Shown here piece by piece: positions 1 through 5,293 of a stretch of DNA of 5,455 nt (position 1 is the first letter of the stretch; each line of letters opens with the position of its first letter). The position numbers and the translations under genes are program-made. The stretch lies in contig JACDBR010000050.1 of the NCBI GenBank assembly GCA_013694825.1, forward strand, positions 1 to 5,455, given 5' to 3'. A model generated the notes under the pieces. That model was not told the DNA's origin and did no database searches. It was given only the letters and a program-made list of their open reading frames with translations. The DNA is from Solirubrobacterales bacterium (lineage in GTDB: Bacteria; Actinomycetota; Thermoleophilia; Solirubrobacterales; 70-9).

Positions 1-1198
1 GCGGTACCACGGACTCGGCAGGCGGGATGGCCGCCGATGCCCCGGGGCAGCCGTAGCCGCCGTAAACAACCGGGCCGTTCAGCCGCCTGTCCGGCAGGAC
101 GCTGAGCGGGCCGCCGCCGACGGGCGCAGTCTCGTAGGTCTCTGGGGTAGGCGCGGGTGGTCCCGTCACCCGGCTGAGGTCCGTCGTTCGGTAGGGCGAG
201 AAGTCCTCATCCGTCGCGATGATGAACCGGTTGCCCTGCGTGAACTCGGCCTGGTGGCCGTTCCCCTCGGGGGTGCGCGTGATGCCGGTCTGCTCGAGCA
301 GCTCGGGATCGGGGTTCGTGAACTCAGAGTCGCCGAGGAATACAGGGTTCGCGGGGTCGTCGACGTTCAGCTTCACGTACCCGCCGTCCCAGTAGGACAG
401 CAGCATGATCCAGTCCCCGTCGATCCGCTTGACGACCATGTCGTGCAGGAAGGTTTCGGTCAGGCCCAAGCTCGGCTGGTCGATGCTGTTGACGTTCAGA
501 TCAAACTCGCCGATCAGCCGCGGGTGCCGCGGATCGGTGATGTTCATGATGTCGACGTCCTCGGCCTCGTCGTCGTCGGTCATGACGAGATAGGCCTGGT
601 TGCCGGCGTCCCACGCGAAGGCGCTGTGGGTCTGGTTCGCGTCGTGGGGCGTGTTCATCACGTCGTCGGTGGTGTAGTCGCCCTGGTTGGAGGCGAGCTT
701 CCGCGGCCTCCGGGGGTTCGTGACGTCGTAGATCGACGTCCCGCCCTTGAAGTTCTTGCCGCATCCCTCGTTGTTGAACACGAGGATGTCGCCGGTGAAC
801 TTCGGCGTGCTGAGGCGGATCGCCTGGACTCCTTCGCCGACGTATGTGTCCTGATGGGCCCGGATGAACCCCACTTCCTGCGGGTGCCTCGGGTCTCGGA
901 TGTCGGTGACGTAGACGCCGCCGTCAGCGACGTTCTCGGGGTCGTCGCAGGCCGCGTCGTCGTCGAACTTGGCGAGGTACGCGTAGTTCCCGAGCGCCCC
1001 CACGTCGGCGATCGAGCCGCGGGTGGCATCGTGCATGCGGAGCTTCGAGACGAAGTCGATCATCCCGAACTCGCCGGACCCGATCAGGTGTCCCTCCTGC
1101 GGCCCATGCTGGGCGGGGTGGGTAGAAGCGGGCGCGATGAAGCCGAGCGATGCGATCAGCGCGAGCCCGAGCGCAGCCGACAGATGCCGTCTGGTCAT
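1..1198 (-). CDS. Secreted LVIVD-repeat protein with C-terminal PA domain (partial, runs off left edge)
   Basis: The minus-strand frame is open from ATG at 1198 to the window edge (399 codons, no stop), so the C-terminus is missing. Residues 1-25 look like a Sec signal peptide: Arg-rich start (MTRRH), hydrophobic core, small residues before a likely cut near Ala-Pro-Ala-Ser. The body has beta-propeller-type LVIVD repeats, each ending in a [D/N]xxxP turn: YVTDIRDPRHPQEVG at 96-110, SIYDVTNPRRPRKL at 155-168, DIMNITDPRHPRLIG at 216-230 and VKLNVDDPANPVFLG at 275-289. From about residue 371, an LNGPVVYGGYGCPG-type segment followed by IPPA resembles the first strands of a protease-associated domain. 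LVIVD proteins are mostly uncharacterised surface or exported proteins, so substrate and partner are unknown. The start is supported by AGGAGG four bases upstream. The family call is from motif recognition; the enzymatic role, if any, is unknown. Confidence 0.85.
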   Translation of the reverse strand, partial: MTRRHLSAALGLALIASLGFIAPASTHPAQHGPQEGHLIGSGEFGMIDFVSKLRMHDATRGSIADVGALGNYAYLAKFDDDAACDDPENVADGGVYVTDIRDPRHPQEVGFIRAHQDTYVGEGVQAIRLSTPKFTGDILVFNNEGCGKNFKGGTSIYDVTNPRRPRKLASNQGDYTTDDVMNTPHDANQTHSAFAWDAGNQAYLVMTDDDEAEDVDIMNITDPRHPRLIGEFDLNVNSIDQPSLGLTETFLHDMVVKRIDGDWIMLLSYWDGGYVKLNVDDPANPVFLGDSEFTNPDPELLEQTGITRTPEGNGHQAEFTQGNRFIIATDEDFSPYRTTDLSRVTGPPAPTPETYETAPVGGGPLSVLPDRRLNGPVVYGGYGCPGASAAIPPAESVVP

Positions 1199-1202
1199 GC
1201 TT

Positions 1203-1208
1203 CCTCCT
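1203..1208 (-). promoter_or_regulatory. Shine-Dalgarno AGGAGG for the LVIVD-PA gene
   Basis: On the minus strand AGGAGG lies four bases (AAGC) before ATG 1198. It fixes the start of the LVIVD-PA gene and is the only strong ribosome binding site in the window. Confidence 0.75.
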
Positions 1209-1259
1209 GCAGGTGAGATACCCGATTGGTGGGGACAGGGCGAGACGCCGCCCGCGGGC

Positions 1260-1288
1260 AGGCTATCCGGGCTGCGGCCAGAGGTCAA
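1260..1288 (-). promoter_or_regulatory. Candidate sigma70-type promoter for the LVIVD-PA gene
   Basis: On the minus strand TTGACC (1288-1283) is followed after exactly 17 bases by TAGCCT (1265-1260). This matches the -35 consensus well and the TAnnnT form of an actinobacterial -10. Transcription would start near 1253, giving a leader of about 55 nt that carries the AGGAGG site. It suggests the gene is transcribed independently of the two minus-strand genes upstream. The -10 match is weak, so this is a prediction. Confidence 0.4.
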
Positions 1289-1318
1289 TGGCCAGCCGCC
1301 CCTCATACCTCTCAGGCC
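1276..1318. repeat. Interrupted inverted repeat between the small membrane protein and the LVIVD-PA gene
   Basis: GGCCAGAGGT (1276-1285) pairs with ACCTCT-ca-GGCC (1307-1318): ten pairs with a two-base bulge and a 21-base loop that itself contains TGGCCA. It sits 29 bases downstream of the small-protein stop and overlaps the predicted -35 of the LVIVD-PA gene. It could be a hairpin at the end of the upstream minus-strand transcript or an operator over the promoter. There is no T-tract, so an ordinary intrinsic terminator is not supported. Confidence 0.35.
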
Positions 1319-1346
1319 CGCATCTAGAAACCGGGTTGATTCGGAC

Positions 1347-1523
1347 CTAAGTGCCTTCGATACCGAGCCCGGAGCCGAGCACGCCCATCGTCATCAAGGC
1401 GATCGTGATGACGCGCTTACGCGAGGGCGTCAACCACGTACCTGCCCTCGCGACTAGCCACGACCGAAAACCCGCGGCTGCGCCTATGGCTATTGAGGCC
1501 GTCGCCCCACATTGAGCGCACAT
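1347..1523 (-). CDS. Small membrane protein, 58 aa, with N-terminal MCAQC motif; function unknown
   Basis: ATG at 1523 opens a 58-residue frame ending in TAG at 1347-1349. The protein starts MCAQC, a CxxC pair (Cys2, Cys5). An Ala/Ile/Gly-rich segment (residues 7-19) and a second hydrophobic segment (VITIALMTMGVLGSGLG, 38-54) flank a basic, Trp-containing stretch with WLTPSRKR at 30-37. This pattern is unlike random out-of-frame translation. From memory it resembles short actinobacterial proteins with an MCxxC start and a WLTPxxxR motif, but I cannot name a family. The stop of the Fe-S assembly gene is 37 bases upstream on the same strand, so the two may be co-transcribed, though a TACGAT eight bases before the ATG may give it its own start. 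There is no clear Shine-Dalgarno. Codons are less G/C-ended than in the neighbours (ATA, TCA, CTA, TTT occur), which is the main argument against it. The Cys pair could bind metal or form a disulfide; that is inference. Confidence 0.6.
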   Translation of the reverse strand: MCAQCGATASIAIGAAAGFRSWLVARAGTWLTPSRKRVITIALMTMGVLGSGLGIEGT

Positions 1524-1531
1524 CGCTCGTG

Positions 1532-1537
1532 ATCGTA
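1532..1537 (-). promoter_or_regulatory. Candidate -10 (TACGAT) for the 58-aa gene
   Basis: TACGAT on the minus strand ends eight bases before ATG 1523, with no Shine-Dalgarno between. A transcript from it would begin at or one base before the start codon. No convincing -35 is visible, so support comes mainly from the same arrangement at other starts in this window. Confidence 0.35.
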
Positions 1538-1560
1538 GTCAGTCTCGTTTGATACGCCGC

Positions 1561-1878
1561 CTAGAACCCGAGCGCGAACTTGGCGTCCTCGGTCATCATC
1601 TCGGGTGACCAGGCTGGGTCGAAGACCATCTTCGGATGCACCTTCTCGACTCCATCGAGCTCGCCGACGAACTCCTTCATTTGCTCGGAGACCTGCGGCC
1701 CGATCGGGCAGGCGGGGGTCGTCAGCGTGAAGGTGACGTAGACCTCCGGGCCCTCGACGTCGACGTCGTAGACGAGGCCGAGGGAGACGAAGTCGAGGCC
1801 GAGCTCGGGGTCGATGACCTCTTCGAGCGCTTCGTAGACCGATTCCTCGCTGGTCGCGGCGGCTGCGTTCTCAGTCAT
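1561..1878 (-). CDS. DUF59/MIP18-family iron-sulfur cluster assembly factor
   Basis: The 105-residue protein is essentially one DUF59 (FeS_assembly_P) domain, about the family's usual length. Seen in sequence: an early helix with the family motif IDPELG (residues 22-27) then VSLGLVYDV (31-39); a beta strand leading to TTPACPIG (53-60) with the conserved Cys57; and the tail DPAWSP (87-92) followed by EDAKFALGF. Members related to SufT, PaaD and MIP18 act in the cytosol in maturation of iron-sulfur proteins; Cys57 is the residue expected to matter. No suf genes are present in the window, so which branch it belongs to (SufT-like housekeeping or PaaD-like) cannot be decided; a single-domain stand-alone protein favours SufT-like. 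Residues 1-12 are a variable Ala/Glu-rich extension. The start ATG 1878 has no Shine-Dalgarno but lies seven bases after TAGCAT, which suggests a leaderless mRNA. It is divergent from the peptidase gene. Confidence 0.92.
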   Translation of the reverse strand: MTENAAAATSEESVYEALEEVIDPELGLDFVSLGLVYDVDVEGPEVYVTFTLTTPACPIGPQVSEQMKEFVGELDGVEKVHPKMVFDPAWSPEMMTEDAKFALGF

Positions 1879-1885
1879 GAGCTAG

Positions 1886-1891
1886 ATGCTA
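1886..1891 (-). promoter_or_regulatory. Candidate -10 (TAGCAT) giving a leaderless DUF59 mRNA
   Basis: On the minus strand TAGCAT ends exactly seven bases before ATG 1878, placing the transcription start at or next to the A of the start codon. No Shine-Dalgarno is present in those seven bases (CTAGCTC). No good -35 is visible upstream. Confidence 0.45.
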
Positions 1892-1932
1892 GTGGGCTGC
1901 AGCGCGAGAGCGAGCGGGCGGAGCGACAGGAC

Positions 1933-1945
1933 GCGGGTGACCCGC
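1933..1945. promoter_or_regulatory. 13-bp dyad GCGGGTGACCCGC, possible operator
   Basis: A perfect inverted repeat of six-base arms around one G lies in the divergent intergenic region, about 55 bp upstream of the DUF59 start and 85 bp upstream of the peptidase start. Perfect dyads between divergent promoters are often repressor or activator sites. In GC-rich DNA a six-base arm can occur by chance, so this is only a candidate. Confidence 0.3.
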
Positions 1946-1957
1946 CGGCGAACCCCA

Positions 1958-1996
1958 CTGCGGGAAACTACGCGGCTGGCCTGCGGGAACCTACGC
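1958..1996 (+). repeat. 16-bp direct repeat upstream of the peptidase, 23-bp period
   Basis: CTGCGGGAAACTACGC (1958-1973) recurs as CTGCGGGAACCTACGC (1981-1996) with one mismatch. The 23-bp spacing is near two helical turns, so both copies face roughly the same side of the DNA. The second copy ends 19 bases before the candidate -10 at 2016, where an activator or a -35-blocking protein would bind. This suggests a tandem regulator site for the peptidase gene; the regulator is unknown. Confidence 0.45.
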
Positions 1997-2015
1997 ATTC
2001 TCCGAGCAGATCTCC

Positions 2016-2021
2016 TACCTT
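2016..2021 (+). promoter_or_regulatory. Candidate -10 (TACCTT) for the peptidase gene
   Basis: TACCTT ends nine bases before the TTG start at 2031. A transcript starting seven bases downstream would begin at A2028, leaving a three-base leader. No Shine-Dalgarno is seen. The direct repeat at 1958-1996 lies immediately upstream in place of a recognisable -35. Confidence 0.35.
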
Positions 2022-2030
2022 GTTTCGATC

Positions 2031-2216
2031 TTGAGATCACGAGCCCGCATCACGCGTCGCCCCATCCTCCGATCGGCCGCTCTTGCGGTGGCGCTCCTCG
2101 CCACCGCCCCGGCCGCAGCGAGCGCCGAGACGCTCAACTCTGACTCAGTTAGCGCCGCCTCGACGGGCGGAGTCAGCTGCGTCGCCGGCCCCGACCCTCC
2201 GGCGACTCGGTGGTGA
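2031..2216 (+). pseudogene. Signal peptide and N-terminus of the M14 peptidase, out of frame with the main body
   Basis: From TTG 2031 this frame encodes a textbook Sec signal peptide: a basic n-region (RSRARITRRP), a hydrophobic core (AALAVALLATAPAA) and an Ala-x-Ala cut site (ASA before ETL). A short mature segment with VSCVAGPDP follows, and the frame then ends at TGA 2214-2216, overlapping the enzyme frame. No ATG or GTG occurs in this frame just upstream, so TTG is the likely start. The enzyme frame continues naturally as SGDSVVTREV from 2198, so one base appears to be missing around 2195-2200. I read this as the true 5' end of the peptidase gene, separated by a one-base deletion or sequencing error, not as a separate gene. 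Confidence 0.7.
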
Positions 2217-4591
2217 CGCGCGAGGTCACGGCACCGTCGATCGGCATGGTCAGCGCCTCGCTCGAGGGCTCGGGCGGCGATTGGGACCTGGCGATCCTTG
2301 ACGCCCAGAGTGGCGACGTAGTCGCCGGCTCGGCCTACCCAGGCGCCTCGGAGCTCGCCGAGGGCTTCACGCAGTCCGGCCAGCAGCTCGTCGTCCAGGC
2401 CTGCCGCCTCAGCGGCAGCGGCCAGAGCGCCGAGCTCAACGTCGAGTTCGCGACGATCGAAAACCAGGAGCCGGTCCAGGCCTCCGTGGTCCGCGTCGAA
2501 ACGCCGACCGACGACGCGCTCGAGAGGCTGCTCTCCCTCGGCCTCGACAACACCGAGCACGGCGGGGCTGACTACGCCGATGTGGTCACCTACGGATTCG
2601 CCGACTTCGAGCGGCTCGAGTCCGCGGGCCTCAGCTACGAGACGGTGGTTCCCGACCTCGCCCAGCAGACGCTCGAGAATGCGCAGGCCGATCGTGCGTT
2701 CGCCCGCGGCACCGCCAACACCGGGCTGCCGAGCGGTCGCGATACCTATCGGCGGCTGTTCGAGTACTCGCAGACGATGAAGCGGCTCGCCGAGAACAAC
2801 CCGAAGATCGTCCGTCTGTTCAAGCTCAAGCACAAGACCTACGAGGGCCGGCCGGTGATGGGCCTCGAGATCGCGACCAAGGTCCGCAAGAACAACGGCC
2901 GCCCGGCCTTCCTCCAGATGGGCGTTCATCACGCCCGCGAGTGGCCCTCCTCCGAGCACGCGATGGAGTGGGCAATCCAGCTCGTCAAGGGCTACAAGCA
3001 AGGCGACAAGCGGACCCGAAAGCTGATGCGCCAGGTCCGCACGCTCGTCGTGCCGATCGTCAACCCGGACGGCTTCAACACCTCGCGTGAGGCCGGTGAG
3101 CTCGCCGGAGCCGGCGACGGGCGCGGCGGGGCAAACGAGCTCGCCAACCTGGTGATCCCGTACGAGTACCAGCGCAAGAACTGCCGCTTGACCAAGGCGA
3201 ACGAGGATCCCGGGACGAAGCCGCGCGAGGGCGAGGGCGACTGCATGCAGACGCCGGCGACCGGGCTCTCCCACTTCGGCGTCGACCCGAACCGAAACTA
3301 CGGCAGCTTCTGGGGCGGCCCGGGAGCGACTCCCCCGGGCGGCAATCCACCCGGCGACCTGGCAGCCGACTACCGCGGCCCCGGCCCCTTCTCGGAGCCC
3401 GAGACGCGCAACATCCAGACGCTCGTCTCGCGAAACCAGGTGGTCACGTTGATCACCAACCACACCTACTCCGACTTGGTCCTACGCCCGCCGGGGATTC
3501 AATCCCAGGGCAAGCCGGTCGACGAGAAGGTCTACAAGGCGTTGGGAGCGCGCTTGGCGGCCGAGAACGGCTACATCAACCAGCCCTCATACAAGCTCTA
3601 CGACACCACCGGAACGACCGAGGACTGGAGCTACTACGCGACCGGCGGGCTCGGGTTCACGTTCGAGATCGGCTGCGCCGGGAACGACCCACAGCAAGGG
3701 TGCGACGGCTTCTTCCATCCGCCCTTCGAGGAGACGGTCGCGCAGTACGACGGCTCGGCGCCGGAGTCGGGCGCGGGTGGCGGCAACCGCGCGGCCTACT
3801 TCAAGATGATGAAGGCAGCCGCCAACACCAATCTGCACTCCGTGATCAAGGGCAAGGCGCCGCGAGGCGCCGAGCTGAAGCTCTCGAAGAAGTTCAAGAC
3901 GGCCACCTCGCCGGTCCTCAAGGCCAACGGCGATACCGGTAAGCGCCGGTTCTTCACCGATCGCCTGCGCACCGTGATGCGGGTTCCGCAGTCGGGGCGG
4001 TTCACCTGGGACGTCAACCCCTCGACGCGACCGCTGGTCGCGCAGACGACCGGCCGTAGGGCGAAGGGCGACGCGAGCGAGACGCAGCAGTTCTCAGGCA
4101 CTGCCGCGACGACCGTTCCGTGCGCCGACGCCGAGACCGACCAGGAGACGTGCTTCAACGACCACGGCTTCAGGGTCCCCGGCGGCAGGGGAGTCGACAA
4201 CTACCTGGCCTCGATTCGGACCGAGTGGGCCGACCCGGCGAGCGACTGGGACATGTTCGTGTTCACCGACAAGGACGGCGATGGCAGCTCGGTCGGCGAG
4301 AAGGAGGTGGTCGGCAGCTCCGCGCAGGGCATCACCACCTTCGAGCAGGTCGAGTTCGCGGCACCTCTGCTGGAGGAGAAGCAGAAGTACGTAGTCAGGA
4401 TGGTCAACTTCGCAGCGGCCGATCCCTACAAGGGCACGATCGACTACAAGAAGTCGCCCAAGTTCGAGCCGGCTCGCACCGAGCGCTGGAAGCTGACCTG
4501 CACGAAGGCCTCGGGCAGGTCGGTCGACAGGATCCTGGTCGACCGCGGCGAGGTCGCGAACGTCGATCTCGCCAAGACCTGCCGCGGCTGA
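2210..4591 (+). CDS. Secreted M14 zinc carboxypeptidase with N- and C-terminal beta-sandwich regions
   Basis: Residues are numbered from GTG 2210 (793 aa). Residues 1-95 look like a PPC-type beta-sandwich; 96-150 resemble a propeptide (LLSLGLDNTEHGGADY); about 178-540 is the M14 catalytic domain; 541-600 may be a small transthyretin-like sandwich; about 620-780 is a second PPC-like region with DKDGDG at 687-692, which looks like a calcium loop. The M14 site is complete: zinc ligands H241, E244 (HHAREW) and H418 (NHTYSD); substrate residues R322, N361 and R362 (DPNRNY); Y464; and catalytic E486 (FTFEIG). The family removes C-terminal residues from peptides, here probably outside the cell. Specificity cannot be read reliably. 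GTG 2210 is unlikely to be the natural start because the signal peptide lies upstream in another frame (2031-2216); restoring one base would give a protein of about 854 residues. A terminator-like hairpin follows the stop. Confidence 0.9.
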   Translation: MVTREVTAPSIGMVSASLEGSGGDWDLAILDAQSGDVVAGSAYPGASELAEGFTQSGQQLVVQACRLSGSGQSAELNVEFATIENQEPVQASVVRVETPTDDALERLLSLGLDNTEHGGADYADVVTYGFADFERLESAGLSYETVVPDLAQQTLENAQADRAFARGTANTGLPSGRDTYRRLFEYSQTMKRLAENNPKIVRLFKLKHKTYEGRPVMGLEIATKVRKNNGRPAFLQMGVHHAREWPSSEHAMEWAIQLVKGYKQGDKRTRKLMRQVRTLVVPIVNPDGFNTSREAGELAGAGDGRGGANELANLVIPYEYQRKNCRLTKANEDPGTKPREGEGDCMQTPATGLSHFGVDPNRNYGSFWGGPGATPPGGNPPGDLAADYRGPGPFSEPETRNIQTLVSRNQVVTLITNHTYSDLVLRPPGIQSQGKPVDEKVYKALGARLAAENGYINQPSYKLYDTTGTTEDWSYYATGGLGFTFEIGCAGNDPQQGCDGFFHPPFEETVAQYDGSAPESGAGGGNRAAYFKMMKAAANTNLHSVIKGKAPRGAELKLSKKFKTATSPVLKANGDTGKRRFFTDRLRTVMRVPQSGRFTWDVNPSTRPLVAQTTGRRAKGDASETQQFSGTAATTVPCADAETDQETCFNDHGFRVPGGRGVDNYLASIRTEWADPASDWDMFVFTDKDGDGSSVGEKEVVGSSAQGITTFEQVEFAAPLLEEKQKYVVRMVNFAAADPYKGTIDYKKSPKFEPARTERWKLTCTKASGRSVDRILVDRGEVANVDLAKTCRG

Positions 4592-4623
4592 CGCTCTTGG
4601 GCTGAGATTGGTGGGAGACGGGT

Positions 4624-4658
4624 GACGAGCCTCTCCAGCGAGGGGCTAGTCGCTTCTT
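4624..4658 (+). terminator. Terminator-like hairpin after the peptidase gene
   Basis: AGCCTCTC (4628-4635) pairs with GAGGGGCT (4640-4647) around a CAGC loop, with one G-U pair. The stem extends by GAC/GTC across a G-A mismatch, and a T-rich tail GCTTCTT follows. It starts 33 bases after the peptidase stop and ends before the fxsA promoter candidate. The tail is a weak U-tract, usual in high-GC genomes. Confidence 0.5.
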
Positions 4659-4695
4659 GCGGCCGTGCGCGCCTGGGGTCGGTAGGCCCGGCATC

Positions 4696-4701
4696 TAGGC
4701 T
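4696..4701 (+). promoter_or_regulatory. Candidate -10 (TAGGCT) giving a leaderless fxsA mRNA
   Basis: TAGGCT ends exactly seven bases before ATG 4709, the same geometry as at the DUF59 gene. A GAGG lies just two bases before the ATG, too close for normal Shine-Dalgarno pairing. No clear -35 is visible. Confidence 0.45.
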
Positions 4702-4708
4702 TGAGGTA

Positions 4709-5293
4709 ATGCCGCTGCTCCTGTTCGCCCTGTTCATCGCGCTTCCGATCGCTGAGCTCTACGTGATCATCCAGGTGGGGCAGGCGATCGGCATCCTCCC
4801 GACGCTGGCGATCCTGCTGCTCGACGGCTTCCTAGGGGCGGCCCTCGCCCGCTCTCAAGGACGCGCGGCCTGGGGGCGCTTCAACGAGGCGATGGCGGCC
4901 GGCAAGGTCCCGGCCCGCGAGGCCTTCGACGGGGCCATGATCGTGCTCGGCGGCTCGCTGCTGCTGGCACCCGGCTTCATCACCGACGTCCTCGGCCTGC
5001 TGCTCCTCCTGCCGCCGAGCCGGGCAGCGATCAAGTCTGGCCTGACGCGGCTCGCAGGCCGGGGCAGCATCGTGTTCCGGGTCGGCGGCGTTCGCACCGC
5101 GACCCCGACCGGATCCGGCGAGCAGAGCCGCTCCCGGCCGGCCAGCCAGCGGCCGAGCGGCACCGGCCAGCGGCCCGGCGACTCGGGAGCTTGGCCACCT
5201 TCTCAGCGACGCCGACCGAGCTACGACTACGAGGGCAGTGCGCGCGAGCTCGACTCCGAGCAGACGCTGCCGCCACGCTCGAGCGATGACTGA
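4709..5293 (+). CDS. fxsA: FxsA-family cytoplasmic membrane protein
   Basis: The 194-residue protein has the FxsA layout: a first membrane segment (residues 2-22) containing the conserved Pro-x-x-Glu (P13, E16), a second at about 26-46 (ILPTLAILLLDGFLGA), a soluble helix with GKVPAREAFDGAM (65-77), and a third hydrophobic region at 77-101 with the family signature LAPGFITDVLGLLLLLPPSR (86-105). In E. coli, FxsA overproduction relieves F-plasmid exclusion of phage T7; its normal role is not known. Residues about 128-194 form a Ser/Pro/Arg/Gly-rich, probably disordered tail, longer than in the 158-residue E. coli protein. The start ATG 4709 is chosen over GTG 4622 because the family begins with the first membrane segment and the longer form would contain the terminator hairpin. 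It overlaps the next gene by eight bases. Confidence 0.93.
   Translation: MPLLLFALFIALPIAELYVIIQVGQAIGILPTLAILLLDGFLGAALARSQGRAAWGRFNEAMAAGKVPAREAFDGAMIVLGGSLLLAPGFITDVLGLLLLLPPSRAAIKSGLTRLAGRGSIVFRVGGVRTATPTGSGEQSRSRPASQRPSGTGQRPGDSGAWPPSQRRRPSYDYEGSARELDSEQTLPPRSSDD

Noticed and set aside
254..1216. A 320-codon open frame on the plus strand
   Set aside because: It is antisense to the LVIVD-PA gene, which has a signal peptide, recognisable repeats and AGGAGG. The plus-strand translation is a Val/Arg/Gly-rich string without domain signs, typical of GC-rich shadow frames.
1199..1346. A riboswitch or other structured leader before the LVIVD-PA gene
   Set aside because: The folding potential found (1276-1318) lies mostly upstream of the predicted transcription start, and I recognise no conserved core of a known riboswitch class.
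1420..1452. Perfect 9-bp inverted repeat CGCGAGGGC / GCCCTCGCG with a 15-base loop
   Set aside because: It lies inside the 58-aa ORF, has no T-tract on either strand and can be explained by GC-rich coding sequence. It would deserve attention again if the ORF proves not to be real.
2180..2216. Programmed ribosomal frameshifting linking the signal peptide to the peptidase
   Set aside because: I see no X-XXY-YYZ slippery heptamer or obvious stimulatory structure, and simple secreted peptidases are not known to use recoding. A missing base explains the data more simply.
2083..2301. A 72-codon plus-strand frame across the frameshift region
   Set aside because: It is the third frame between the signal peptide and the enzyme, Arg/Pro-rich, with no features of a protein.
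2015..3463. A 482-codon open frame on the minus strand
   Set aside because: It lies opposite the M14 peptidase, whose catalytic motifs are all intact. The minus-strand translation is low-complexity Ala/Arg/Leu/Val-rich and has no motif.
4622..4708. An upstream GTG start that would lengthen FxsA by 29 residues
   Set aside because: The extra residues are not family-like, overlap a terminator-like hairpin, and precede a family-typical N-terminus at ATG 4709.
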